Notes: generated by a model from the letters alone, not told the origin. A stretch of 64,000 nucleotides of DNA from CAYFVU01 sp964346645 (GCA_964346645.1 CAYFVU010000007.1:4244-68243); one strand, 5' to 3'. Shown: positions 23,737 to 32,275, numbered from the stretch's first letter. A program made the numbers and translations.

Positions 23737-24486
23737 ATGAACGAACAGACGACACACGTCCCGGAGACAGCAGGCAGGCTCGGAGCGGGGGAGGCCTCCG
23801 CTCCGCCGCAGGCCGATAAGTCGAACCACAACGGTAGTTGGCTCGAGCGGCACATAAGCCTGCACAGCCACGACAGCGAGCGAGAGGAGCGTGCCTCGGC
23901 TCTCGTACACGCTGCCGGTGCCGCAGCGGCGCTGGTTGCCCTGTTCCTCCTCGCCCGGAAGGGGCTTGCAACCGGTTCTCCCTCGCAGCTATTCGGCTAC
24001 TTGGTTTATTCGCTTGCAATGGTCGGCCTCTACCTCTCCTCATCCCTCTACCATTTCGCTCCCGTCTCAAACCTCAAACGGATACTGCGCATCTGCGACC
24101 ACATGTCGATCTACCTCCTCATCGCGGGAACCTACACACCTATATCGCTTGCCCTCGGAGGCTACTGGGGAACGCTCACCCTCGTGCTCATCTGGAGCTT
24201 CGCCGCAGCGGGAATGGCATTCAAGATCGTATTCTGGGGGAGGTTTCGGCTCGTGCAGGTGGTCGTCTACATTTTGATGGGATGGATGGTGGTGCTCGTA
24301 CGGGAGCCGATTCTCGAGACCTTTCCGAGAAACTTTATCCTCACCATATTAGCCGGTGGTGTGACCTATACCTCGGGGACCATCGTCTATGCGGCAAAGA
24401 AACTCCCCTTCTACCACGCACTCTGGCATATATTCGTGCTCGCAGGCAGCGTCTTCTTCTTTTTTGCAATCTACCTCTATATCTAA
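23737..24486 (+). CDS. Hemolysin III family protein (bacterial PAQR membrane protein)
   Basis: A 249-aa membrane protein with seven hydrophobic helices after a soluble N-terminal extension of about 45 residues. The PAQR signature residues are seen: SSSLYHFAP in helix 2, CDHMSIYLLIAGTYTP after helix 3, and FYHALWHIFVLAGS at the C-terminal end. The His, Asp and Ser at these sites form the metal site of the family. Most bacterial members are about 210-220 aa, so the N-terminal extension is unusual. The true role of bacterial members is not settled; haemolytic activity is historical. It is probably co-transcribed with the aminotransferase. Confidence 0.88.
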   Translation: MNEQTTHVPETAGRLGAGEASAPPQADKSNHNGSWLERHISLHSHDSEREERASALVHAAGAAAALVALFLLARKGLATGSPSQLFGYLVYSLAMVGLYLSSSLYHFAPVSNLKRILRICDHMSIYLLIAGTYTPISLALGGYWGTLTLVLIWSFAAAGMAFKIVFWGRFRLVQVVVYILMGWMVVLVREPILETFPRNFILTILAGGVTYTSGTIVYAAKKLPFYHALWHIFVLAGSVFFFFAIYLYI

Positions 24487-24552
24487 TATACTTATGTAAC
24501 AGGATGGTCTTTGAGATGCGAAATGTGCCGTTTCGTCGGGTAGTGGTCGAAT

Positions 24553-24582
24553 TTGACTATTACCTTAGAAAAACAGTATAAT
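24553..24582 (+). promoter_or_regulatory. Near-consensus leaderless promoter of the HMA-domain gene
   Basis: TTGACT (24553-24558), 18-nt spacer, TATAAT (24577-24582), then exactly 6 nt (ATAAAT) and the ATG at 24589. There is no Shine-Dalgarno sequence. This is the clearest leaderless case in the window. Confidence 0.75.
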
Positions 24583-24588
24583 ATAAAT

Positions 24589-24843
24589 ATGAATACGGAG
24601 AGATATTTACAATTATACGGAGCAAACTGCCCATCATGTGCATACAGCATAGAGAGAGTCGGAAAACGGCTCTCGAAGGTTCAGGACGTCCACGTCGATA
24701 CGGCGAATGCACGAGTCAAGATTGTCTTCGACTCGGCAGATGAGCAGGAACAGAAGGTAACCTTGGCGAAACTCGTCGAGGTTATTCAGAGAATCGGTTA
24801 CGACGCCACCGTGGAATCACCGGGGGTGTCGACGGAACAGTGA
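24589..24843 (+). CDS. Heavy-metal-associated (HMA) domain protein
   Basis: An 84-aa ferredoxin-like-fold protein. The metal-binding loop is GANCPSCAYSIERVGKRL, with the C-x-x-C pair at about residues 12 and 15, where copper chaperones have GMxCxxC. The strand VDTANARVKIVFDS and the terminal IQRIGYDATV match the HMA fold. It probably binds a soft metal ion or carries it to a partner; no P-type ATPase is nearby. The start is the ATG at 24589; an upstream TTG at 24553 belongs to the -35 box. The ferritin-like gene follows 9 nt later, so the two form a small metal/redox operon. Confidence 0.82.
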   Translation: MNTERYLQLYGANCPSCAYSIERVGKRLSKVQDVHVDTANARVKIVFDSADEQEQKVTLAKLVEVIQRIGYDATVESPGVSTEQ

Positions 24844-24852
24844 GGAGGTTCT

Positions 24853-25344
24853 ATGGAGTTACAAGAGGCATTACAGACGGCTATCAAGAGTGAGATCGAA
24901 GGAAGAGAGCTGTACAAGACCGCAGCCGAGAAAACCGGTGACAGCAAGGCGAAAGAGGTATTCAATTTGCTCGCCGACGAAGAGCAGAGCCACCTGAACA
25001 GCCTGGTACAGATCGCCAAGGACTACGAGGAGGGAAAAGAGGTATCTATGCCGAATCTTCCCTCTCCCGCAACCTTCGAAGATGCGGAGAGCCCGATTTT
25101 TACCAGAGAATTCAAGGACAAGGTGGCTGACTTCGACATGACCGCTCTCTCGATAGGCATCAAGCTGGAGCTCGAATCGGAGAAGTTCTACCGACAGACC
25201 GCCGAAGAGGCGAGTCAGAAGGAGATCAAGAACCTCTTCGACCGTCTCGCCGATTGGGAGCGGGGGCACTACGACTATTTACAGCAGCAGGTAGGCTTTT
25301 TCGAGAGTTACTATAAGAACAAGTACAGCTTCTTCCGCTTCTGA
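24853..25344 (+). CDS. Ferritin-like / rubrerythrin-type diiron domain protein
   Basis: A 163-aa four-helix-bundle protein. Helix A has SEIEGRELYKTAA, helix B LLADEEQSHLNSL, helix C IKLELESEKFYRQTA and helix D DRLADWERGHYDYLQQ. The Glu and E-x-x-H residues are placed as diiron ligands. The rubredoxin-like domain of true rubrerythrins is absent. The family protects against peroxide or stores iron in anaerobes. A strong GAGGAGG precedes the ATG, and it lies 9 nt after the HMA gene. Confidence 0.85.
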   Translation: MELQEALQTAIKSEIEGRELYKTAAEKTGDSKAKEVFNLLADEEQSHLNSLVQIAKDYEEGKEVSMPNLPSPATFEDAESPIFTREFKDKVADFDMTALSIGIKLELESEKFYRQTAEEASQKEIKNLFDRLADWERGHYDYLQQQVGFFESYYKNKYSFFRF

Positions 25345-25530
25345 TGAGCGCGACTTAAGGAAAATTCACCCGGCGTGCTACGTGCCGCCGCAGAGGAACT
25401 TCCGGTTCCCCGGCGGCATGCATGGTAAGCCGGTGCGGGTACTCCTCCGTGCAGTCTATGGTGCTCGGCGGCGCGGTATAGTGCCGACCGGTCAGCAATT
25501 CGGCTAACCGCTGTCGTCCGGAAGAGAAAG

Positions 25531-25559
25531 TTGATTTTTTTTCCACGTTGATTCATACT
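25531..25559 (+). promoter_or_regulatory. Leaderless promoter of the LivJ-type lipoprotein gene
   Basis: TTGATT (25531-25536), 17-nt spacer, CATACT (25554-25559), then 6 nt and the ATG at 25566; no ribosome site. The rest of the 25345-25530 gap is GC-rich and holds no gene I can support. Confidence 0.6.
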
Positions 25560-25565
25560 CGCCGC

Positions 25566-26729
25566 ATGAACTCGAGTAAAAACGTAATCGTTCACAGCAT
25601 GTATGGCCTCATCATGCTCAGTCTCATCGTGCTCGTTGTGCTTACGGTGAGCGCCTGCGGCGAGAAGGAGCCGATGAGGATCGGTTTCGCCGGACAGATA
25701 ACCGGTTCCAAGGCGAATCCGAGCGCCGCTGTGCGAAATGGTGTGAGGCTCGCCGTGGAGGAAGTGAACGCCGAAGGCGGTATCCGAGGACACAGACTCG
25801 AGCTCATCGTGCGGGACGACGAGGGCAGCCCCTCGGTGGCTCGGGAGACGGCCTTTGAGCTGCACGATGCGGGGGTAGAGGCGATGATCGGCCACACCAT
25901 CAGCTCTACTACGGCCGCATCCCTCGATGTTATCAACGATGAGAAAATGCCGACCATTACCCCCACCGCCACCGCAGACGAGCTCTGGGGCAGGGACGAC
26001 TATCTCTTCACCCTTCCCTCCTCTAACCGGGAGCTCGCACGGAAGGCGGCGGATTTCGCAGCCCGGCAGCTCGACTTGAATGCAGTGAGTGTCCTGCTCG
26101 ACCATTCCAACAAAGCCTATACCGAGAATTTTCTCGCATCGTTCCGCGAGTTCTTCGAGGCCCACGGCGGCCGTATCGTCTCCGAACACCCCTACCGTAC
26201 CGACACTTTTCAAAATTTCGAGCGGTTGGTGGCAGAGGCGCTCTCGAAAGCTCCACAGGGGCTCCTGGTGCTCGCCCCCTCCCTCGATACTGCGATGATC
26301 GTACAGCAACTCTACAAAAAGCAGGAACCTATACCGGTGGTCGCGGGCGATTGGGCATCCTCTAAGGAGCTGATTCGACAGGGCGGGCCCTATGTCACGC
26401 ACGTCTACCACACGAATGTCTTAAGATCCTCCTCTCCGAGCGAAAACTTTCTCGCATTCGAGGAGAGATACCGTAAGAGGTACAACGAATCTCCCTCTAT
26501 CGGAGGAGCTCTCGGCTACGAGGCTGCTACGGTTCTGCTCGAGGCGCTGCGCATTCGGGCGGAAAGCTCCGGTGGAGGACCCGAAGAGCTGAAGGAGATC
26601 CTCCTCGACCGCAGCTTCGAAGGTCTCGAAGAACCCCTCAGCTTCGACCGCTACGGCGACATCCAGAGGACCATCTACATCAAGGGTGTGCGGAACAACC
26701 GTTTCGTAGATGTTCCCCTCGGGCAGTGA
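25566..26729 (+). CDS. LivJ-type (Peripla_BP_6) substrate-binding lipoprotein
   Basis: A 387-aa exported lipoprotein with lipobox VSAC (Cys at about residue 30) after a hydrophobic signal. The mature domain opens MRIGFAGQITGSKANPSAAVRNGVRLAVEEVNAEGGIRG, as in branched-chain amino acid and amide binding proteins, and includes AMIGHTISSTTAASLDVINDEKMPTITP. No permease or ATPase gene of the Liv type is nearby. Instead a cache/PAS histidine kinase follows 26 nt later. It may therefore present a ligand to that kinase rather than feed a transporter. The start is the ATG at 25566; the frame opens at a TTG six codons earlier, within the promoter. Confidence 0.88.
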   Translation: MNSSKNVIVHSMYGLIMLSLIVLVVLTVSACGEKEPMRIGFAGQITGSKANPSAAVRNGVRLAVEEVNAEGGIRGHRLELIVRDDEGSPSVARETAFELHDAGVEAMIGHTISSTTAASLDVINDEKMPTITPTATADELWGRDDYLFTLPSSNRELARKAADFAARQLDLNAVSVLLDHSNKAYTENFLASFREFFEAHGGRIVSEHPYRTDTFQNFERLVAEALSKAPQGLLVLAPSLDTAMIVQQLYKKQEPIPVVAGDWASSKELIRQGGPYVTHVYHTNVLRSSSPSENFLAFEERYRKRYNESPSIGGALGYEAATVLLEALRIRAESSGGGPEELKEILLDRSFEGLEEPLSFDRYGDIQRTIYIKGVRNNRFVDVPLGQ

Positions 26730-26734
26730 GAATC

Positions 26735-26768
26735 GCCTATGAGTAAAAGAAGCCTATGAGTAAAAGAA
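26735..26768 (+). repeat. 17-bp tandem duplication containing the kinase start codon
   Basis: GCCTATGAGTAAAAGAA is repeated exactly at 26735-26751 and 26752-26768. Each copy has an ATG. The first starts a 6-codon frame (MSKRSL) whose TGA overlaps the second ATG at 26756, the true kinase start. Confidence 0.9.
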
Positions 26769-28855
26769 AGAGTCTGCGGGATCTCCTCTTCTTCTACCTG
26801 TTGACCGTATCTATAGTTCCTCTGGTCATCTTCGCCTCTGCGGTGCTGCTCTTCGTCACTTCCAGGGTCAAAACGGAGGTGCAGGAGGAGAATAGGATCA
26901 TTGCGCAGTCTATTTCCCGCGAGGTGGGCTCCTTTCTCGAGCAGGTCGACAGCGTCGAGCGCTGGCTCGTCTCATCACTTACGGTGAACGAGGCAGAGAA
27001 TCCGATCGCAGAGGCATCCGAAATCGAGCGGCTTCTCGAGGTGACCAGGGACGAGTTCCCCTTCTTCGAATCGCTCCAACTGCTCGACGGGAAGGGAGTC
27101 GTGCGCTACGTTGCTCCCGACAACGAGGACCAGCGCGGCAGCAGCATGGTCAATCAGCCCTACTTCCACATTCCCTCGAAGACCGGAGAAACGTACTGGT
27201 CCTCGACCTTCACCTCCTCGGTCTCCGGCGATCCTACCATCGCCGTCTCCCGATCGACCGACTCGGGCGTCCTCGTCGGCTACATCAACCTCAGGCGGCT
27301 CGAGCTCTATCCCGAAGCCCCGGAGCGGCTTCGCCGTCAGAGCATTCTGATTACCGACCACCGCGGAACCGTCATCGCCTATCCGGACCGCAGACTGGTT
27401 CAGCAGCGCAAGAACCTCTACAGCCATCCGGTGATCAAGAACGCCTTCGCCGGCAGGAGCAACACGTATGAGACATCCTTTCAGGGGGAGAAGGTGCTCT
27501 GCAGCGCCTCCGTCATCGAACGAACCGGATGGCCGGTGGTTGTCCTGCAGAAGAGGAGTGAGGCCTATACGATGATGCGCTACGTAATGTGGACGAGTGT
27601 GGGCTTGGTGCTCCTCTCATCGGTGCTGAGCGTTCTCCTCTCATACATCGGCAGGAAGCGGGTGATGACCCCGTTGCGGAGAATGAATACGGTCATCGAG
27701 AGTATCTCTTCCGGGGAATACGGCGGGAGCATACCGAGAAAACGCAGCTACCCGGAGATGGAGCGCATAATTACGTCGATGGAGCAGATGAGCCGTGAGG
27801 TCGAGCACCGGGAAGAGGCCCTGCGCAAGAGCGAGCAGAAGTACCGCGAACTGGTGCAGAACGCGGCGAGCATCATCATACGATGGAATGCGGAGTACCG
27901 CATCACCTTCCTCAACGAGTATGCCGAGTACTACTGGAATTACTCCGGAGAAGAGGCGGTCGGCAAGTCGATCGCAGGCAACATCATGCCCGCCGTCACA
28001 AAAGACGGGACTCCCTTAGAGGAGACCCTCGACGACCTCTGGCGCAATCCGGAGAAATACCGTACCACCTACTTTACCCACCGAACGTCCGGGGGAGGGC
28101 TCGTGACCATCAGGTGGACGAATCGACCTATAATCGACGAAGAGGGGCAGGTGGTGGAGATGCTCTCGGTCGGGACCGACGTAACCGACATCACCGAGAT
28201 CCGGAAAAAGCTCGAACAATCGCTGCGGGAGAAGGAGGTGCTCCTGCGGGAGGTACACCACCGGGTGAAGAACAACCTCCAGGTGATCCTGAGCATGCTC
28301 AACCTCAAGTTCGGCCCTCTGCTCGAGGCCGAAGGCGAACGACAACTCTACGACAGCATGGGGCACATCTACGCGATCGCGCAGATCCACGAGCAGCTCT
28401 ACCACACAGACGATTTTACCAGTGTCGATTTCAAGGAGTATCTCGATCAGGTGGTCGGTTATATCATGAATGTGGAGGAATACCGCATGCTCGAGGTCGA
28501 GCTGCACATCGATGTGGCCGAGGTCTATCTCGACCTGGACAGGGCGATTCCCGCCGGGCTGACCGTCTACGAGCTGGTTACCAACTCGCTCGCCCATGCC
28601 GGATTTTCGCGGGGAGAGGGGAGGATCTCCATCTACGGCAGAGAGAAGGGAGAGAGCATCAGCCTCGTCGTGCAGGACAACGGACCGGGCTTCGATCCGA
28701 GCCGGCTCGACTCCCCTTCGACCTTCGGTTTCACGCTCATAGCCGAGCTCATGCAGCAGCTCAAGGGCACGATCGAGTACCAAATGGACTACGGCAGCCG
28801 CTTCGAAATCACCTTCTCTACCGAGAGCAGATCAGCCGTTTCGCAGAATGCCTAA
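26756..28855 (+). CDS. Membrane histidine kinase: cache domain, HAMP-like linker, PAS, HisKA_2
   Basis: A 699-aa sensor kinase. Membrane helix 1 is at residues 9-33 and helix 2 at about 275-298, enclosing a periplasmic dCache-type domain (NQPYFHIPSKTGETYWSSTF, DPTIAVSRS). A HAMP-like linker follows, then a PAS domain (EYRITFLNEYAEYYWNYSGEEAVG). The HisKA_2 dimerisation helix REVHHRVKNNLQVILSMLNL carries the phospho-accepting His, and the ATPase domain has the N-box ELVTNSLAHAG and G-box VVQDNGPGFD. No response regulator is adjacent. The LivJ-type lipoprotein just upstream is the likely periplasmic partner. Confidence 0.92.
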   Translation: MSKRKSLRDLLFFYLLTVSIVPLVIFASAVLLFVTSRVKTEVQEENRIIAQSISREVGSFLEQVDSVERWLVSSLTVNEAENPIAEASEIERLLEVTRDEFPFFESLQLLDGKGVVRYVAPDNEDQRGSSMVNQPYFHIPSKTGETYWSSTFTSSVSGDPTIAVSRSTDSGVLVGYINLRRLELYPEAPERLRRQSILITDHRGTVIAYPDRRLVQQRKNLYSHPVIKNAFAGRSNTYETSFQGEKVLCSASVIERTGWPVVVLQKRSEAYTMMRYVMWTSVGLVLLSSVLSVLLSYIGRKRVMTPLRRMNTVIESISSGEYGGSIPRKRSYPEMERIITSMEQMSREVEHREEALRKSEQKYRELVQNAASIIIRWNAEYRITFLNEYAEYYWNYSGEEAVGKSIAGNIMPAVTKDGTPLEETLDDLWRNPEKYRTTYFTHRTSGGGLVTIRWTNRPIIDEEGQVVEMLSVGTDVTDITEIRKKLEQSLREKEVLLREVHHRVKNNLQVILSMLNLKFGPLLEAEGERQLYDSMGHIYAIAQIHEQLYHTDDFTSVDFKEYLDQVVGYIMNVEEYRMLEVELHIDVAEVYLDLDRAIPAGLTVYELVTNSLAHAGFSRGEGRISIYGREKGESISLVVQDNGPGFDPSRLDSPSTFGFTLIAELMQQLKGTIEYQMDYGSRFEITFSTESRSAVSQNA

Positions 28856-28879
28856 AACGCAGCTTCGAGTCCGGCGACC

Positions 28880-31123
28880 TCAGTCCTCCCTTTCGATTGG
28901 ATGCATGCTGCCCGCCATGGTGGAGGCGATGGGACGGAGGTCCATCCACCACTGCTCGAGCGGGCGCTGCAGCTTTTCATCCACCAGGTCGTAGAGCGAG
29001 TCGAGGTCGGTAAAGTCCACCTTGCCGTACTGCATGCCGCACATGTAGCTCCTGCAGGGGGTCTTCGCCGCCTCTGCGAAGAGCCTCTCCATGCATCGTT
29101 TCGCCAATCGGGTCGCCTGTATGCGGTCGAACGGGGTGGGATCCCCCCCGTTTTGCTGGTGGCCGAGAATCGCATAGCGCACGTCGTAGAGGCCCTGTCC
29201 CTCCTCCTCGAAGAGGTTGCAGAGAAAGGTGGTCGTGTAGGCTTCGTTCGCCCTCTCGTTACGGATCATCAGCCCGAGGCGTTTGCCGTACTTGAATCCC
29301 TCCACGAGATTGTGTATGTCGTTGCGCAGATCCTCCAGCCTCACCCCCTCTTCGTGGAGATAGGCCTTCTCGGCGCCGGTGGCGATTGCGCTCAACAGGG
29401 TGAGGTAGCCGCAGTACCGCCCCATGACCTCCACGACGAAGACGCGGCGGGAGGCAACGGCCGAGTGCTTGATCTTGTCGACCGCCTCCACGATGGTGTT
29501 GAGGGCGGTGTCGGAGCCGATGCTCAGCTCCGAGGAGGGGAGGTTGTTGTTTATGGTGGTCGGCAGACAGATGATGGGTATGTTGAACTCGGGGAACTCT
29601 CTGCGGCGGTCGTAGAGGCTGTAGGCGGCGGTGTAACCGTCCCAGCCGCCGATCATGAGCAGCCCGTTTATGCCGTGTGTGCGGAGGTTTTCGGCGATCT
29701 TCGGAAGGTCCTCTTCGCTCGGCTGCACTCGATTGGTGCCGAGCTCGGACCCGCCCCGCGGCGCCCAGCCGTCGACGCTCATCCAGTCCATGGGATGAAT
29801 TTTCCCCTCTATAAGCCCCTGGAATCCGTTCTCGATGCCGTACATCTCGTGGCCGTGGTCTATGCCGATGCGTACCGCGGCCCGGACTGCGTTGTTCATT
29901 CCGGGAGAGGGCGGGCCGCCGTGGAGGACGGCGAAGCTCTTGCGCTTGGCCTCCTCCTCAGGATTTCGGGGAAGAGCACTGATCATGGTGCGGAAGGTGT
30001 CGTAGGTGTCGGAGAAGCTGCCGCCGCGCATCTCCATCGCCTTATCGTACTCCTTTTTCTCGATGATGTCCTTGACGGAGCGGGTCTCCCGCACGCAGTC
30101 CATGAGGGGAGAGGCCACCATACGGTGTTTGCGCATGCCGACGAGCTGCGGCGGGTCGTCATCTGCCATGTTCAGCAGCGTCTCGATCGCGGAGTAACCC
30201 TGAGATGTGCTGAGATAGCGGTCGAAGGCGCTTGGTGAGCCTCCCCGCTGCACGTGGCCGAGGATGGTCAGGCGAGTGTCCTCGGTGAGCCGTTCCTTGA
30301 GTACCTGTACCACGTAGTCCGAGCTGATGGGATTGCCGTTGCGGTCTCGAGCTCCCTCGGCGACAACGGCGATGCTGTAGCGCCTTCCGGCATCACGGCC
30401 CTCCTTCATGACCTCGATCATCTTGTCTTCCCAGTTGTCTATGGACGGCGGATTCTCCGGGATCAGAACCCACTGCGCGCCGGATGCGAGGGCGCTCATG
30501 AGGGCGAGGTAGCCGCAGTTGCGTCCCATTACCTCGACGACGAAGGCGCGCTGGTGGCTGGTGGCCGTGCTCGTAATCGAGTCGATGGCCTCGGTAATGC
30601 GGTGGAGAGCAGAATCTGCGCCGATGGTCATGTCGGAGCCGAACATGTCGTTGTCGATCGACCCGACGAGGCCGACGAGCTTGAGGTTGCTGTGCTGCTT
30701 TTTCTTATTTGCGGTAATCTTACCCTCGGAGACGAGCCGATCGAGGTGCTCGTTCCACTCCTCGCGAAACTCGTCTGCGCCGGAGAGGCTTCCGTCTCCG
30801 CCGATGACGATGAGGTTGGTGATGTTCCGCTCGATTAGGTTGTGCGCGGCCCGGTAGCGTCCCTCCTTGGTGCGGAAGTCCTTGGAACGGGCGGAGCCGA
30901 GGACGGTGCCGCCGCGGTGCAGGATGCCGCCTACGGAGTTCCAATCCACCTCTTTGATGAAGGAGCCTCCTTCGACCATGCCCTGATACCCTTCGTAGAT
31001 CGCATACGGGGTAAAACCCCGTAGTATCGCCGTGCGTACGACTGCGCGAACGGCGGCATTCATTCCCTGCGCATCGCCCCCGCTGGTGAGGACTGCGAGA
31101 CTTTCGCCGTGTGACATTTTCAT
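28880..31123 (-). CDS. Tandem-domain (eukaryote-type) 6-phosphofructokinase
   Basis: A 747-aa protein made of two PFK domains, twice the bacterial norm (about 320 aa), like animal and fungal PFK-1. The N-terminal half keeps catalysis: LTSGGDAQGMNAAVR, GGDGS at 108-112 (Gly rather than Asp, which favours ATP over pyrophosphate), SIDND at 155-159 with the catalytic Asp157, and MGRNCGYLAL. In the C-terminal half the same blocks read GGWDGYTAAY and PTTINNNLPSSE, so the catalytic Asp is lost, while SDTALNTIVEAVDKIKHSA and RRVFVVEVMGRYCGYL are strongly conserved. In eukaryotic PFK-1 this half is the allosteric one. A GGGGGAT ribosome site precedes the ATG. Confidence 0.92.
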   Translation of the reverse strand: MKMSHGESLAVLTSGGDAQGMNAAVRAVVRTAILRGFTPYAIYEGYQGMVEGGSFIKEVDWNSVGGILHRGGTVLGSARSKDFRTKEGRYRAAHNLIERNITNLIVIGGDGSLSGADEFREEWNEHLDRLVSEGKITANKKKQHSNLKLVGLVGSIDNDMFGSDMTIGADSALHRITEAIDSITSTATSHQRAFVVEVMGRNCGYLALMSALASGAQWVLIPENPPSIDNWEDKMIEVMKEGRDAGRRYSIAVVAEGARDRNGNPISSDYVVQVLKERLTEDTRLTILGHVQRGGSPSAFDRYLSTSQGYSAIETLLNMADDDPPQLVGMRKHRMVASPLMDCVRETRSVKDIIEKKEYDKAMEMRGGSFSDTYDTFRTMISALPRNPEEEAKRKSFAVLHGGPPSPGMNNAVRAAVRIGIDHGHEMYGIENGFQGLIEGKIHPMDWMSVDGWAPRGGSELGTNRVQPSEEDLPKIAENLRTHGINGLLMIGGWDGYTAAYSLYDRRREFPEFNIPIICLPTTINNNLPSSELSIGSDTALNTIVEAVDKIKHSAVASRRVFVVEVMGRYCGYLTLLSAIATGAEKAYLHEEGVRLEDLRNDIHNLVEGFKYGKRLGLMIRNERANEAYTTTFLCNLFEEEGQGLYDVRYAILGHQQNGGDPTPFDRIQATRLAKRCMERLFAEAAKTPCRSYMCGMQYGKVDFTDLDSLYDLVDEKLQRPLEQWWMDLRPIASTMAGSMHPIERED

Positions 31124-31209
31124 ACATCATCCCCCATACGTGTTTATGAAATAAGCTTCGCTTACTTGTATGATAAACGTGCTTTCCGCTCTCCTCAAGT
31201 AGGAACGAA

Positions 31210-31241
31210 AAAGAAACTCATCAGCAAAGAAACTCATCAGC
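31210..31241 (-). repeat. 16-bp tandem duplication just downstream of the aldo-keto reductase
   Basis: AAAGAAACTCATCAGC is repeated perfectly at 31210-31225 and 31226-31241. It lies 6 bp beyond the stop codon of the minus-strand gene. Confidence 0.9.
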
Positions 31242-31247
31242 CGTGAA

Positions 31248-32099
31248 TTATAGGCCGATCGAGGCGAAGAACTCCTCGAAGTCGTCGGGACTCGGCCCCA
31301 CCATCACCTGATTGCGATCGAGAGCATCGATCTCGTCCATCTCCTGTTGAGAGAGGCTGAAATCGAAGATGTCCGCATTTTCTCGTATACGAGAGGGGGT
31401 CGCCGATTTCGGGATTGTGATGATGTCGTGCTGCAGATCCCAACGCAGTACGATCTGCGCCGGGCTCTTGTCGTGGGCCGCGGCTATACTCGAGAGCGTG
31501 GCATCTTCGGTGACCGCGCCGCGCATGAGGGGGCCCCAGGCTTCGACGGCGATGCCGTGCTCCCGGCAGTAGCTTCGGAGCTGCGGTTTGGCGAGGTAGG
31601 GATGGAGCTCCACCTGGTTCAGTGCCGGTACTACCGAGCTTTCTCTGCGCAGTACCTCGAGGTGCTCGGGATTGAAGTTGCAGACGCCGATGGCCCGCAC
31701 GGCTCCCTCTTCGTAGAGCTCCTCCATAGCGCGCCAAGTCTCCACGAAGGTCTCGGCCACCGGCCAGTGGATGAGGTAGAGATCCAGGTATTCGACCCGC
31801 AGCTTCTCTCGGCTCTTCTCGAATGCCTCCCGGCAGCGCCGGAACCCCTGGTCGCTGTTCCAGACCTTCGTGGTGATGAAGAGTTCATCCCGTGGAACCG
31901 CAGTCTCCTCCAGGATCTCTCCAACGGTCGCCTCGTTGCCGTAGATCGTTGCGGTGTCGAAACTCCGGTAGCCGGTCTCTATGGCTGTCTCCAGGGCCGC
32001 CCGGCCCTTCGCGGAGTCGTCTATCCGGAACACTCCGAATCCCAGTCTCGGGATGTGCACGCCGTTGTTCAACTCTTTCGTGTCCTGTATCGAGTTCAT
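31248..32099 (-). CDS. Aldo-keto reductase (AKR5-like)
   Basis: A 283-aa NADPH-dependent carbonyl reductase with a TIM-barrel fold. The catalytic tetrad is in place: Asp and Tyr in FDTATIYGNE, Lys in ITTKVWNSDQG and His in LYLIHWPV. The family signatures GVCNFNPEHLEVLRR, NQVELHPYLAKPQLRSYC and the C-terminal IPKSATPSRIRENADIFDF (NADPH binding) are complete. The length is normal. The start is the ATG at 32099 with GGAGG 5 nt upstream; 15 extra upstream codons in frame have no ribosome site. It is monocistronic; the substrate (for example 2,5-diketogluconate or methylglyoxal) is not resolved. Confidence 0.93.
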   Translation of the reverse strand: MNSIQDTKELNNGVHIPRLGFGVFRIDDSAKGRAALETAIETGYRSFDTATIYGNEATVGEILEETAVPRDELFITTKVWNSDQGFRRCREAFEKSREKLRVEYLDLYLIHWPVAETFVETWRAMEELYEEGAVRAIGVCNFNPEHLEVLRRESSVVPALNQVELHPYLAKPQLRSYCREHGIAVEAWGPLMRGAVTEDATLSSIAAAHDKSPAQIVLRWDLQHDIITIPKSATPSRIRENADIFDFSLSQQEMDEIDALDRNQVMVGPSPDDFEEFFASIGL

Positions 32100-32275
32100 A
32101 GTGCCTCCAATACGAAGTATAGCGGCCGACAAATGGCCGGTCAAACATCTGTGCCGTATATGCAGAGAGGGCGAAAAAAACTATACTCCCCATGTACGAA
32201 CCATACTAAAGCGGGTTTTCGTGCCCGGGTTTCAGCTTCTAAGCGTTTTTTTGAAGGTCGAGAAAGGATGTCTCT

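Noticed and set aside
25355..25546. 63-codon minus-strand frame in the gap before the LivJ-type gene
   Set aside because: It overlaps the promoter of the plus-strand gene, starts at a GTG without ribosome site, and its composition is unlike the neighbours. The gap is better read as regulatory.
28880..31123. Pyrophosphate-dependent phosphofructokinase
   Set aside because: The N-terminal half has GGDGS, with Gly where PPi-dependent enzymes carry Asp, so ATP is the more likely donor.
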